From an uncultured Lachnospiraceae bacterium (GTDB lineage Bacteria; Bacillota; Clostridia; Lachnospirales; Lachnospiraceae): DNA of 16,145 bases. Where the stretch lies: positions 1 through 16,145 of the forward strand of contig CANQEC010000032.1 of assembly GCA_947594335.1 (NCBI GenBank). Reading direction: 5' to 3'. The notes under the pieces are model-generated. The model was given only the letters and a program-made list of their open reading frames with translations, did no database searches and had not been told where the DNA came from. How positions within the stretch are numbered: position 1 is the stretch's first letter; the number at the start of each line of letters is the position of its first letter. The position numbers and the translations under genes were made by a program. This document shows positions 1-7,134 of the stretch, piece by piece.

Positions 1-27
1 GGCCTGCAAAACGCAAGCCCCATTTCC

Positions 28-58
28 AAAAAAAGCCTGTCTCCATACAAAAGCAGGC
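28..58 (-). terminator. Rho-independent terminator of the exporter operon
   Basis: Read on the minus strand, a GCCTG arm (54-58) and a CAGGC arm (35-39) can pair, with a 14-nt loop that may add a few weak G-U pairs. Seven T residues follow directly (28-34). It starts 33 nt after the permease stop codon. The stem is short, but its position and the T-tract make it a convincing end for the four-gene transcript. Confidence 0.72.
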
Positions 59-91
59 GGCAGATTTATATGCCAGCTTCTGCTTTATCTT

Positions 92-1375
92 TTATTCCCT
101 CCGCAGCGCGTCGATCGGATCCAGGTTCGCCGCCTGCACGGACGGCAGAAATCCGAATATGATTCCGATCAGCATGGAGAAAAGCACCGCCACGGCGGCC
201 GCCGGGACGCTGACCGCCACAGCCACCCCGGATACCTTGTTGATGACCCGCGCCATTCCGATCCCTGTCGCCACCCCGATGATGCCGCCCAGGCTCGTCA
301 GCACGGCGGCTTCCGTGAGGAACTGCCCGAGGATCGTGCTCTTGCGCGCGCCGATCGCTTTTTTCAGTCCGATCTCGCTGGTACGCTCGGTCACCGACAC
401 CAGCATGATATTCATGACGCCGATTCCTCCTACAAGGAGGGAAATACTGGCGATCCAGATGAGCTGATTGTTCGTCGCGGCGCTCAGATCCTGGAGCTTT
501 CTCGCCTGCTCCGCGACATTGTCCGCCTTGTACTTGATCCCGCTGCTGCTCTCCTCGCCTTCCTCCGAGGAAGCGCTGGTGACGATCGTCGCGTTCAGGA
601 TCTTGGCGGCGTCTTCCCCGGCCTGCTCCATATCGTCCGTGCTGACCGCCTTCACGATCACATTTTCCGGCTCGTCGTAGCTGTAAATGATCGGCCACGC
701 GGCCTTCGGAAGATAGAGGACTCCGCTTGAATCCGATGTGTAACTATAATACTGTGAGATCGTTGAGATCGCGGGCGCCTGCGACGGTTTCTCCGCCACC
801 ACGCCGACCACGGTAAACGGCACCTGGCTGATTTCCACGATCTTCCCCAGGGGATTCTCCTTGCCGAAAAGATTATTGGCCGCCGCACTGTCCACGATCA
901 GCACTTTATGAAACTTCTTAAAATCCTCCTCGACAAAATTTCTCCCCGTCTGCATGATAAGTCCGCAGGTCTTGAAATAGTTTTCGTCCACTCCGCGCAG
1001 ACTCGCGCCGGAAAGCGGCGAATTCAGATAGAAGGTTCCGTCCGAGTTCATCCGCTCGTTGTAACAGGTAACACTTTCCACAGAGTCAAGATCCAGGATC
1101 TTCTGTTTTGTCTCCGCGCTCACCTCGCGGAACCCGGCCGGGATCTCCGAGGAAGACCAGATATAAACCTGGTTCCCGTTTTCCGTCATCATGATATTTA
1201 CCGTATTGCTGCCCGCTCCGATCAGACTCTGCTTGATCTGATCGTTCGTCCCCTTGATCGTGGAGACGATCGCGATGATCGACGCGATGCCGATGATAAT
1301 TCCGAGCATGGTCAAAAATGAACGCATTTTGTGGGACCAGATACCCTGAAAAGACAGTCTGACATTTTCTAACAC
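92..1375 (-). CDS. MacB/YknZ-like ABC transporter permease (FtsX family)
   Basis: Membrane subunit of an ABC exporter of the MacB/YknZ type, which transmits ATP-driven motion to an extracytoplasmic domain rather than forming a classic channel. The 427 residues have the standard layout: one membrane helix at about 18-39, a MacB periplasmic-core-like extracytoplasmic domain at about 40-295, then three helices at about 304-328, 352-376 and 385-409. Family hallmarks are the GGIGVMNIMLVSVTERTSEI stretch after the second helix, followed by the GLKKAIGARK coupling segment (about 316-345), and the C-terminal ANLDPIDALRRE tail. Translation begins at GTG, with GGAGG nine nt upstream. It is the last gene of the operon, 18 nt after the giant adaptor. 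B. subtilis YknWXYZ defends against the SDP toxin and E. coli MacAB exports macrolides and peptides; the substrate here is unknown. A short Ser/Glu-rich run (about 268-278) lies just before the second membrane helix. Confidence 0.93.
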   Translation of the reverse strand: MLENVRLSFQGIWSHKMRSFLTMLGIIIGIASIIAIVSTIKGTNDQIKQSLIGAGSNTVNIMMTENGNQVYIWSSSEIPAGFREVSAETKQKILDLDSVESVTCYNERMNSDGTFYLNSPLSGASLRGVDENYFKTCGLIMQTGRNFVEEDFKKFHKVLIVDSAAANNLFGKENPLGKIVEISQVPFTVVGVVAEKPSQAPAISTISQYYSYTSDSSGVLYLPKAAWPIIYSYDEPENVIVKAVSTDDMEQAGEDAAKILNATIVTSASSEEGEESSSGIKYKADNVAEQARKLQDLSAATNNQLIWIASISLLVGGIGVMNIMLVSVTERTSEIGLKKAIGARKSTILGQFLTEAAVLTSLGGIIGVATGIGMARVINKVSGVAVAVSVPAAAVAVLFSMLIGIIFGFLPSVQAANLDPIDALRRE

Positions 1376-1393
1376 TTCCCTGCACCTCCTGCT

Positions 1394-4300
1394 TTATGAG
1401 TATTCAAGCTGATCCACTTCTTTTGTTTCCGCGCCTTCAACCACGCTGTTTCCGTACGGGAAGGCCAGCTTATCCTGCAGGGTGACGCCCTGCACGACCT
1501 CGGTCGCATAGCCGTAGATCGTCTGCCCCGTCTCGACATACTGCTTCGTCAGACGTCCGTTTTCTCCCTGCTTCATGACATACGCCCGTCCGTCGCTCTC
1601 TGTTCTGATAAAGTAATTCTCCAGATAAATCTTATTGCTGTAATCCTCCACCGTGTCTGAGAGCTGTATCTCCGCCGAGCCCTCCGAGAGCTCGCTGTCG
1701 TCCTCGATCAGCGCCTTAAATTCATAATAGGAGGCGTTCGTGTTCTCGTTGCCCCAGCCAAAGCTGTAGGATTCCCCGGCGCTTGGATATTCTGCGATCT
1801 CCTTGATCGTACCCGTAAAGCTGACGCCTGTCTCATCCAGCGTTCCTGAGATCACATCCCCCACCTTGATCTTCTCAAGGGAGAGCTCATTCATGGAACC
1901 TATCGCGTACAGCCCCTGCGTGCTTGCCACTCTCGCGAAATACTCGTCGTCCGTGCTTCCGTCTATGGCGCCGATGCTCAGCACCGTGCCGTTCAGCGTG
2001 CTTCTTACCACTTTGCCGTCCACGACCCTCTGCTGCTGCTTTACCTGAAGCTCCGCCTCGCGGATCTCAAGGTCATTTTCTTTGAGTTCGGACTCCAGAT
2101 CCGCGATCATCTCCTGCAGCTCTTCCGCCGTGTAGCCCTCTCCGGGATCGTCCCAGCCGCCCCAGTCGTCCCAGCCGCCGTCTCCAAAGTCTCCGGTCAT
2201 CGGCTCGGATTCTGAATTCGGGGTTATCCCGTACTTATCCATCAGCTCCTGCAGAAGCGGCAGGTTCCATACGAGCATTTTTCCTTCCTCCGGAAGCGCC
2301 TCGTATGATTCCCACGCGGCCTGTATCGCCGCGGCAACATCAGATTCCTCCATGGACTCATCGACCGCATTGATCAGAAGAATCGTATTGCACGCGTCCA
2401 GGATATAGCTGACCTGGATCTCCTGCGCCCACGTCTCTCCGAGCTTCATGTAAGTCTCGGCAGCATCCTCAAACGCCGCGTAGGCCGCGTCATAATCCTC
2501 AGCGTTTGTCGGGTCAAGCAGGGCCGTATCGATCAGAAGGATCTTCGCGTTTACATATTTCAGGCAGAGCGCCTTGTACTCTTCCTCAAGTCCTTCCGTC
2601 GGAAGAGATTCATCCTCCGCGACCGCGCTCTTCAGCTGATACTGATCCATCGTACTGGTCTCTTCCCCCGCAAATGCCATCGGAAGTTCTCCGAGCCTCT
2701 GCTGGAAAAGATCAATCGCATTTCCCCAGTCCTCAAGATAGGTCTCCTTTTCCTCCGTCACCTCCGCCAGAGTGCGGAACTGGCTGATATATGCCGTAAT
2801 ATCCAGCGGGTCGCTCTGCATCTCTGTCTCCTCCGGAAGTTCCGTCACACCCGTGGATTCGGACTCCGTCTCGCTTTCAGATTCCGGATGGCTCTCCGGC
2901 TCCGTTTCGCTGCCCGGCTCCGTCTCTCCTCCCTGTGCCAGGGCGCCGGCCGCCTGAAGCTTTTCCCCATACGTTACGAGCAGCTCTTTCTGATGCTGGA
3001 ACAGCCGGTTATAGGACGCCAGCAGCTGCTCTGCTTTCTCCTTCGCGTCCGTCTTCTGGGAATCCCACTCCTCAAGAAGCAGCCTGACGTACCGCGTCTG
3101 ATATCCTTCCACGGTCTCCCCGCCTTCCGTGCGGGCGCCCAGCAGCTTATCCGCGTAGTGCTTCAGTCCTTCCAGTACCTCTTTGTCTTCTTTAAAGCAG
3201 CTCTCCACCTCATCCTTCCAGACATATCCGCCGTCTTCCTCCCGGGCAAGCTTTCCCCAGAAGCTTTCAAGCGCCTGGCTGACAGGCTTTTCGATATCAC
3301 CGGAGACAATGCTGTCCGCGTGGTCTCTGTACAGTGTGTCGAGACTCAGGATCAGATTCTCAAACTGAAGGATCATTGTCTCCATCTCGTCCTTCAGCTG
3401 CTGATCCTTCAGCTTTTTCTCCGCCGCCTCCAGGATCCGGAACGGCTCCGCCATCACATCAAGCTTCTTCTGGGCCGCGTTCAGGCTGCTGCAGGCCTTT
3501 TGCGCGGCTCTGATCTGCGTCTCATACGCCGCGTCCGCAGCGTCCATTTCCTCAAGCGCCCCGGCCATCGCGGCGGCATATTCCACATGACAGTCCCCGA
3601 CCGTCTCAATGGCGTCATAGATTTCTTCCAGTTCTTCTTTATATTCGCTTTCATCCGGCTCTTTGTCATCCGCCGAAGCTTTTGTCTGGGCCGCGCTTTC
3701 CCCGGTGTTTTTGCTCCACTCTCTGATCAGATTCCTCTGGAAGCGCGCTTTCAGCTTATAGGTTCCGTCGTCCTGGCAGTCCGCCATGGTATCGCGGCAG
3801 GAAAGCGCCTCGGACAGCAGCTCCGCGCACTCCTCCCCTGTGATATCTGTCTTATCCTGTCTGCCGGTTCCGAATATTTCTTCAAGCTGCCCAGCCAGTT
3901 TCAGGAATTTTTCGACCGTTTCGGCCTCCGTCGTGCCGGACTTTGATGGAGTTTTTTCGCTCTTTTCCGTCCCGGCTTCCGAAGAAGTCTCCTGCTCATT
4001 TCCGTCTTTTTGGGTTCCCGCCGGCAGCTTATCCCCGTCCTTTGCAGGCTCTGTGCTGTCCTCACCCGCGGACGGGTCCTCCACCTTTTCCACATTGATG
4101 ATGCTCAGCCCCGGATTTTCCGCCTTCTCAGGCTCCGGTTCCCCTGTCTCATCTTCGTCTTCCGGGGCCGGTTCCCCGCTGCTTTCCGGCTCGGCAATCA
4201 CCGCTTCCTCCTGGTTTCCCTCACCGGCCGCCGTCATCGTTGAATCGTTCAGCTCCAGCGAAGCCGTGGCGCGCGTCCCGCGCAGTTTTTCCAGTTCCTT

Positions 4301-4663
4301 CTCCATACGCGTCTTGTCGATCTCGTACATCTGCAGCGTGAGCTTATCCATCTCAAGCTCCAGCTCCGGAAGCGTCATGTCGTAGGAAAACAGAGGAGTG
4401 CCTTCCTTTACAGTATCTCCCGGCTGCACGTAGATCTCCTCGATCTCATACTCATCATTCAGAGTGACCGTCTGAGCAACCTGCGAGGTCACGGTTCCAT
4501 AGAGTGAACCTGACTCCCCGTAATACATCTGGTTCACATTGCGCACAGGGACAACATCCACGGGCTTTGCCTGCCCTTTCATGGCACGATAGGCGCCATA
4601 GCCGACGCCTCCCGTTATTCCTGCCACAACAACCGTTGTAATCAAAATCGTCCGAATCTTCAT
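1394..4663 (-). CDS. Giant HlyD/MacA-like membrane-fusion adaptor with ~710-residue insertion
   Basis: Extracytoplasmic adaptor of an ABC exporter, 1089 residues against roughly 350-450 for the family. An N-terminal membrane anchor (about 5-27, no lipobox) precedes the first half of a lipoyl-like domain (about 58-100, with the YVQPGDTVKEG turn) and the first hairpin helix (about 100-130). The return helix (about 843-880), second lipoyl half (VVRSTLNGTVLSIG) and beta-barrel region (about 885-1089) are found only after a very long insertion. The insert contains an acidic Ser/Glu/Pro-rich linker (about 143-248), predicted helical stretches, a second Ser/Glu linker (about 577-618), a segment like helical repeats of surface proteins (about 755-813) and a WDDWGGWDDP motif (831-840). 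All eight cysteines lie in the insert. The frame is open throughout, the ribosome site is strong (GAGGGGAGGAAT), and it sits 16 nt after the ATPase. The adaptor role is well supported; what the insert does is unknown. Confidence 0.88.
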   Translation of the reverse strand: MKIRTILITTVVVAGITGGVGYGAYRAMKGQAKPVDVVPVRNVNQMYYGESGSLYGTVTSQVAQTVTLNDEYEIEEIYVQPGDTVKEGTPLFSYDMTLPELELEMDKLTLQMYEIDKTRMEKELEKLRGTRATASLELNDSTMTAAGEGNQEEAVIAEPESSGEPAPEDEDETGEPEPEKAENPGLSIINVEKVEDPSAGEDSTEPAKDGDKLPAGTQKDGNEQETSSEAGTEKSEKTPSKSGTTEAETVEKFLKLAGQLEEIFGTGRQDKTDITGEECAELLSEALSCRDTMADCQDDGTYKLKARFQRNLIREWSKNTGESAAQTKASADDKEPDESEYKEELEEIYDAIETVGDCHVEYAAAMAGALEEMDAADAAYETQIRAAQKACSSLNAAQKKLDVMAEPFRILEAAEKKLKDQQLKDEMETMILQFENLILSLDTLYRDHADSIVSGDIEKPVSQALESFWGKLAREEDGGYVWKDEVESCFKEDKEVLEGLKHYADKLLGARTEGGETVEGYQTRYVRLLLEEWDSQKTDAKEKAEQLLASYNRLFQHQKELLVTYGEKLQAAGALAQGGETEPGSETEPESHPESESETESESTGVTELPEETEMQSDPLDITAYISQFRTLAEVTEEKETYLEDWGNAIDLFQQRLGELPMAFAGEETSTMDQYQLKSAVAEDESLPTEGLEEEYKALCLKYVNAKILLIDTALLDPTNAEDYDAAYAAFEDAAETYMKLGETWAQEIQVSYILDACNTILLINAVDESMEESDVAAAIQAAWESYEALPEEGKMLVWNLPLLQELMDKYGITPNSESEPMTGDFGDGGWDDWGGWDDPGEGYTAEELQEMIADLESELKENDLEIREAELQVKQQQRVVDGKVVRSTLNGTVLSIGAIDGSTDDEYFARVASTQGLYAIGSMNELSLEKIKVGDVISGTLDETGVSFTGTIKEIAEYPSAGESYSFGWGNENTNASYYEFKALIEDDSELSEGSAEIQLSDTVEDYSNKIYLENYFIRTESDGRAYVMKQGENGRLTKQYVETGQTIYGYATEVVQGVTLQDKLAFPYGNSVVEGAETKEVDQLEYS
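2225..2344 (-). other. Surface-protein-like helical repeat segment inside the giant adaptor
   Basis: Residues about 774-813 of the giant adaptor run VAAAIQAAWESYEALPEEGK and continue LVWNLPLLQEL. The pattern (Ala-rich helix, Tyr-x-Ala-Leu, Glu-Glu-x-Lys, Leu-Val-x-Asn, Leu-Leu) matches, from memory, the short helical repeats common in secreted and cell-wall proteins of Clostridia, usually written as AR.AYDALT..QK..V.N...L. The preceding ILLINAVDES also resembles the turn that links such repeats. Only one clear copy is visible. This is a by-eye resemblance, not a domain search. Confidence 0.45.
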
Positions 4664-4679
4664 TATGATTCCTCCCCTC

Positions 4680-5372
4680 TCATCTGGCCGGAAGAGTCCT
4701 CTCCGAGATCTCTCCGTCGAAGATATCGACTACACGCTTCGCGTATCCCGCGATTCCCGGATCATGCGTGATCATTACGATTGTAACCCCTTCATCATTC
4801 AGTTTCTGAAACAGCTCCATCAGCTGTTTGCTTGACTTGGAATCAAGCGCTCCGGTCGGTTCGTCCGCAAGAAGGATCTTCGGTTTGTTTACGATCGCCC
4901 TCGCGATCGCCACCCTCTGCTTCTGGCCTCCGGAAAGCTGCGTCGGCTTGAAACTCACACGGTCCTCAAGCCCGACCTTCTCCAGCGCCTCCCTGGCCCG
5001 CTGTCTGCGGACCTTTTTTCTGACTCCCGCGTACACCAGCGGGAGCGCGACATTCTCAAGAGCCGACTGCCGCGGCAGAAGCTGAAAATTCTGGAATACG
5101 AAACCGATCCGCTGCAGGCGGACCGCCGCCATCGCCCTGTCATTCAGGGACAGCACGTTTTTCCCATCCAGCTCATATTCCCCCGAAGTCGGTTTGTCAA
5201 GGCAGCCGATAATGTTCATCAGCGTGGATTTCCCGGAACCGGAAGGCCCCATGATAGCCACATACTCTCCCTCTTCCACATGAAGGGACACATCCTTCAG
5301 AACGGGAACCGTCATTTTCCCCTGTATATAATCTTTATAAATATGGTCCAGTCTCAGGATCACAGGACACAT
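4680..5372 (-). CDS. ABC transporter ATP-binding protein (MacB/LolD/YknY type)
   Basis: Cytoplasmic ATPase subunit that powers the neighbouring FtsX-type permease. All motifs are intact in 230 residues: Walker A GPSGSGKST (42-50), Q-loop glutamine (Q94, in FVFQNFQLLP), signature LSGGQKQRVAIARA (146-159), Walker B ILLADEP (166-172), D-loop GALD (174-177) and H-loop histidine (H203, ITHDPG). The TSGEYELDGKNV segment after Walker A is typical of the LolD/MacB/YknY group. It starts 9 nt after the small adaptor and ends 16 nt before the giant one. The start is uncertain: the AAAGGGGG ribosome site abuts the first ATG, so a GTG three codons downstream (5363) has better spacing. The two options differ only by Met-Cys-Pro. 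As the single ATPase of the operon it would work as a dimer with two copies of the permease. Confidence 0.95.
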   Translation of the reverse strand: MCPVILRLDHIYKDYIQGKMTVPVLKDVSLHVEEGEYVAIMGPSGSGKSTLMNIIGCLDKPTSGEYELDGKNVLSLNDRAMAAVRLQRIGFVFQNFQLLPRQSALENVALPLVYAGVRKKVRRQRAREALEKVGLEDRVSFKPTQLSGGQKQRVAIARAIVNKPKILLADEPTGALDSKSSKQLMELFQKLNDEGVTIVMITHDPGIAGYAKRVVDIFDGEISERTLPAR

Positions 5373-5381
5373 CCCCCTTTA

Positions 5382-6998
5382 TCATTCCATATCTCCGTTT
5401 TCCGCGTAAAAATCCTCCGCGGAACCGTCGTCTCCGCCGACATACTCGCCCGTATCCGCGTCATAATAACCCATGGAAAAGCCGTCCGCGTCATTATAAT
5501 CTTCTTCTCCGATGTTCAGCTCCCCGTCATATTCCATCGCATCGTCAAAGCCTTCCATATCTTCATCGTACTCCGCCGCATCATCGAAGCCTTCCATATC
5601 TTCATCGTATTCCATCGAATCATCGAAGCCTTCCATGTCGCCGTCGTACTCCATCGAATCGTCAAAGCCTTCCATATCGCCGTCGTACTCCATCGAATCG
5701 TCGAAGCCTTCCATATCATACCCCATCGAATCGTCGGAGCCTTCCATGCCGCTGTACAGAGGTTCCATATTGAGATCCGGAATCGCCATTCCCATATCCG
5801 TGCTGTTGTAGACGACCGGCTGCCCCTCCTGGTAATCATCCATCGGGAACGCTATATAATCGTCCTCGTCAAGTCCTTCCAGGATCTCATATTTCATCTG
5901 CTCCTCATCATACTCTCCCAGCGTGACCTCCCGCTTCTCAAGGACGTTGGAATCAGAGGCGCTCCAGACATAATTCGTCCCGTCCTCTTCCATAATATAA
6001 TAGTCCTCAAGCCACAGGCCCTCTTTTTCTTCCTCCTGGCCGATATCCGCTTCCATGTAGACATGCTGTCCCAGGATCAGCCCCTCGGAGCTGTCAAGCT
6101 CCACATAGAATTTATAGGTTGAGGAATCCGCCCCGGAATCCCCATAATAATAGGCATTCTGATTTTCTTCCACCGGCGACGTATCTATCTCCGAAACCGT
6201 ACCGTACCAGCGCATATCCTCATCGATACGCGAAAAAACGATCATCGGCATTCCTTCCATGATCCCCATCATGTTCTGCTCGTTCATCTTCCCCTCAATG
6301 CGGAAGTCTCCGGCCGCAAGGATCGTAATATACGCCGAGCTCTCCTCCCCGCCATATCCATAATCATAGGAAGAGCTGCCCTCCGGATCCTTTATGCTCT
6401 GGATAATCCCGGCCATCTCAGCCGTCACGACGGCATTGTCGATCTCATCCTGGAGCTTTTCGATCTCGCGCTCTTTCGTCTTGATGTCATATTCCTTCTG
6501 TTTGATGGAGTTTTCCTCCTGCAGAATGGCCGTTGTGTAGGTCAGCTTATCCTCCGCCGCGGCTTCGTTCCGCATGCGCTCATTTTCGGTGATCGCACGC
6601 TTGCTTGTCTCGATCTCTCCCTGCGCGCGCTCGATATCGATCTGTGTCTGGGCAAGCTTATCCTCGCTCTCCTGCGTGTCGTACGCAAACAGCTTGTCGC
6701 CTTCCTCGACCTCGTCGCCTTCCTTCACATAACATTCCTTCACCTTGCGCTCAGACGCGAGCTTCACCTCGAGAGTCGCCTGCGCCACGGTCTCCCCGCC
6801 ATAGCGCTCCGTCAGGCCGTTCCCGCTGCCGATCCCCGCGATCATCGCCACCGAATCCACATGCACCGCATCCTCGCTCGTCGAGGAGACGCGGTCCGTG
6901 GTCCCGGACTGATTTCTCAGATAAAAATAATAATATGCCCCGTAGCCCCCTCCTCCGAGGAGTGCCAGGATAAGCACCGCAATCAATACCTTTTTCAT
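5382..6998 (-). CDS. HlyD/MacA/YknX-like adaptor with acidic repeat tail
   Basis: Membrane-anchored adaptor of the ABC exporter, first gene of the operon. The 538 residues show a single N-terminal helix (about 4-27, no lipobox), a lipoyl-like half domain (about 74-108, VKECYVKEGDEVEEGDKLF), a charged coiled-coil hairpin (about 108-190), the returning lipoyl half (about 191-205, VVTAEMAGIIQSI), and barrel or membrane-proximal domains to about 400. Beyond the normal family end is a highly acidic tail (about 401-538) holding six tandem copies of a unit like MEGFDDSMEYDGD (418-493), then Asp/Glu/Gly/Tyr-rich sequence to the stop. The ATG start has AAGGGA nine nt upstream. It resembles B. subtilis YknX in layout, but the tail is not something I recognise from that family. 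The tail would lie outside the membrane. Metal binding or capture of cationic peptides are possible roles, both inference. Confidence 0.9.
   Translation of the reverse strand: MKKVLIAVLILALLGGGGYGAYYYFYLRNQSGTTDRVSSTSEDAVHVDSVAMIAGIGSGNGLTERYGGETVAQATLEVKLASERKVKECYVKEGDEVEEGDKLFAYDTQESEDKLAQTQIDIERAQGEIETSKRAITENERMRNEAAAEDKLTYTTAILQEENSIKQKEYDIKTKEREIEKLQDEIDNAVVTAEMAGIIQSIKDPEGSSSYDYGYGGEESSAYITILAAGDFRIEGKMNEQNMMGIMEGMPMIVFSRIDEDMRWYGTVSEIDTSPVEENQNAYYYGDSGADSSTYKFYVELDSSEGLILGQHVYMEADIGQEEEKEGLWLEDYYIMEEDGTNYVWSASDSNVLEKREVTLGEYDEEQMKYEILEGLDEDDYIAFPMDDYQEGQPVVYNSTDMGMAIPDLNMEPLYSGMEGSDDSMGYDMEGFDDSMEYDGDMEGFDDSMEYDGDMEGFDDSMEYDEDMEGFDDAAEYDEDMEGFDDAMEYDGELNIGEEDYNDADGFSMGYYDADTGEYVGGDDGSAEDFYAENGDME
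5524..5751 (-). repeat. 39-bp in-frame tandem repeat (coding minisatellite)
   Basis: Five units of exactly 39 bp run at 5524-5562, 5563-5601, 5602-5640, 5641-5679 and 5680-5718, followed by a degenerate 33-bp unit at 5719-5751. The units at 5641 and 5680 differ at only two positions. Each full unit encodes 13 residues of the type MEGFDDSMEYDGD, about six of them acidic. The length keeps the frame, so copy number can change without breaking the gene. The high identity points to recent expansion. Confidence 0.95.
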
Positions 6999-7032
6999 CC
7001 GAATTCATCCCTTCAAATTTTTTTCTTCCCCT

Positions 7033-7053
7033 ACTATACCACAACTTTGTATA
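7033..7053 (-). promoter_or_regulatory. Extended -10 promoter with overlapping inverted repeat, exporter operon
   Basis: On the minus strand TGGTATAGT (7033-7041) is an extended -10 element, 35 nt upstream of the adaptor start codon. No good -35 hexamer is seen at the usual distance, which fits an extended -10 promoter. The arms TATAC and GTATA (7035-7039 and 7049-7053), separated by 9 nt, form an inverted repeat covering the -10, as a repressor operator would. The promoter call is fair; the operator is inference. Confidence 0.5.
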
Positions 7054-7083
7054 AAAGTAACATCAAAATTCTTAATACTTCCC

Positions 7084-7115
7084 AAAAAAAGAGAACCCCA
7101 ACGGATGGGATTCTC
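7084..7115 (-). terminator. Rho-independent terminator of glyA
   Basis: On the minus strand, GAGAATCCC (7107-7115) pairs with GGGGTTCTC (7091-7099) in a 9-bp stem with one G-U pair and a 7-nt loop. Seven T residues follow (7084-7090). It begins 19 nt after the glyA stop codon and separates glyA from the exporter operon downstream on the same strand. Confidence 0.93.
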
Positions 7116-7134
7116 CTTTCGGTCAGTCTCGCAT

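Noticed and set aside
5524..5751. Possible CRISPR array
   Set aside because: The 39-bp units are contiguous with no variable spacers and lie in frame in a coding sequence.
5280..6122. Plus-strand frame encoding a repetitive Ile/His/Phe-rich protein
   Set aside because: Its repeats are only the complement of the 39-bp repeat in the adaptor gene, and it runs into the ATPase gene.
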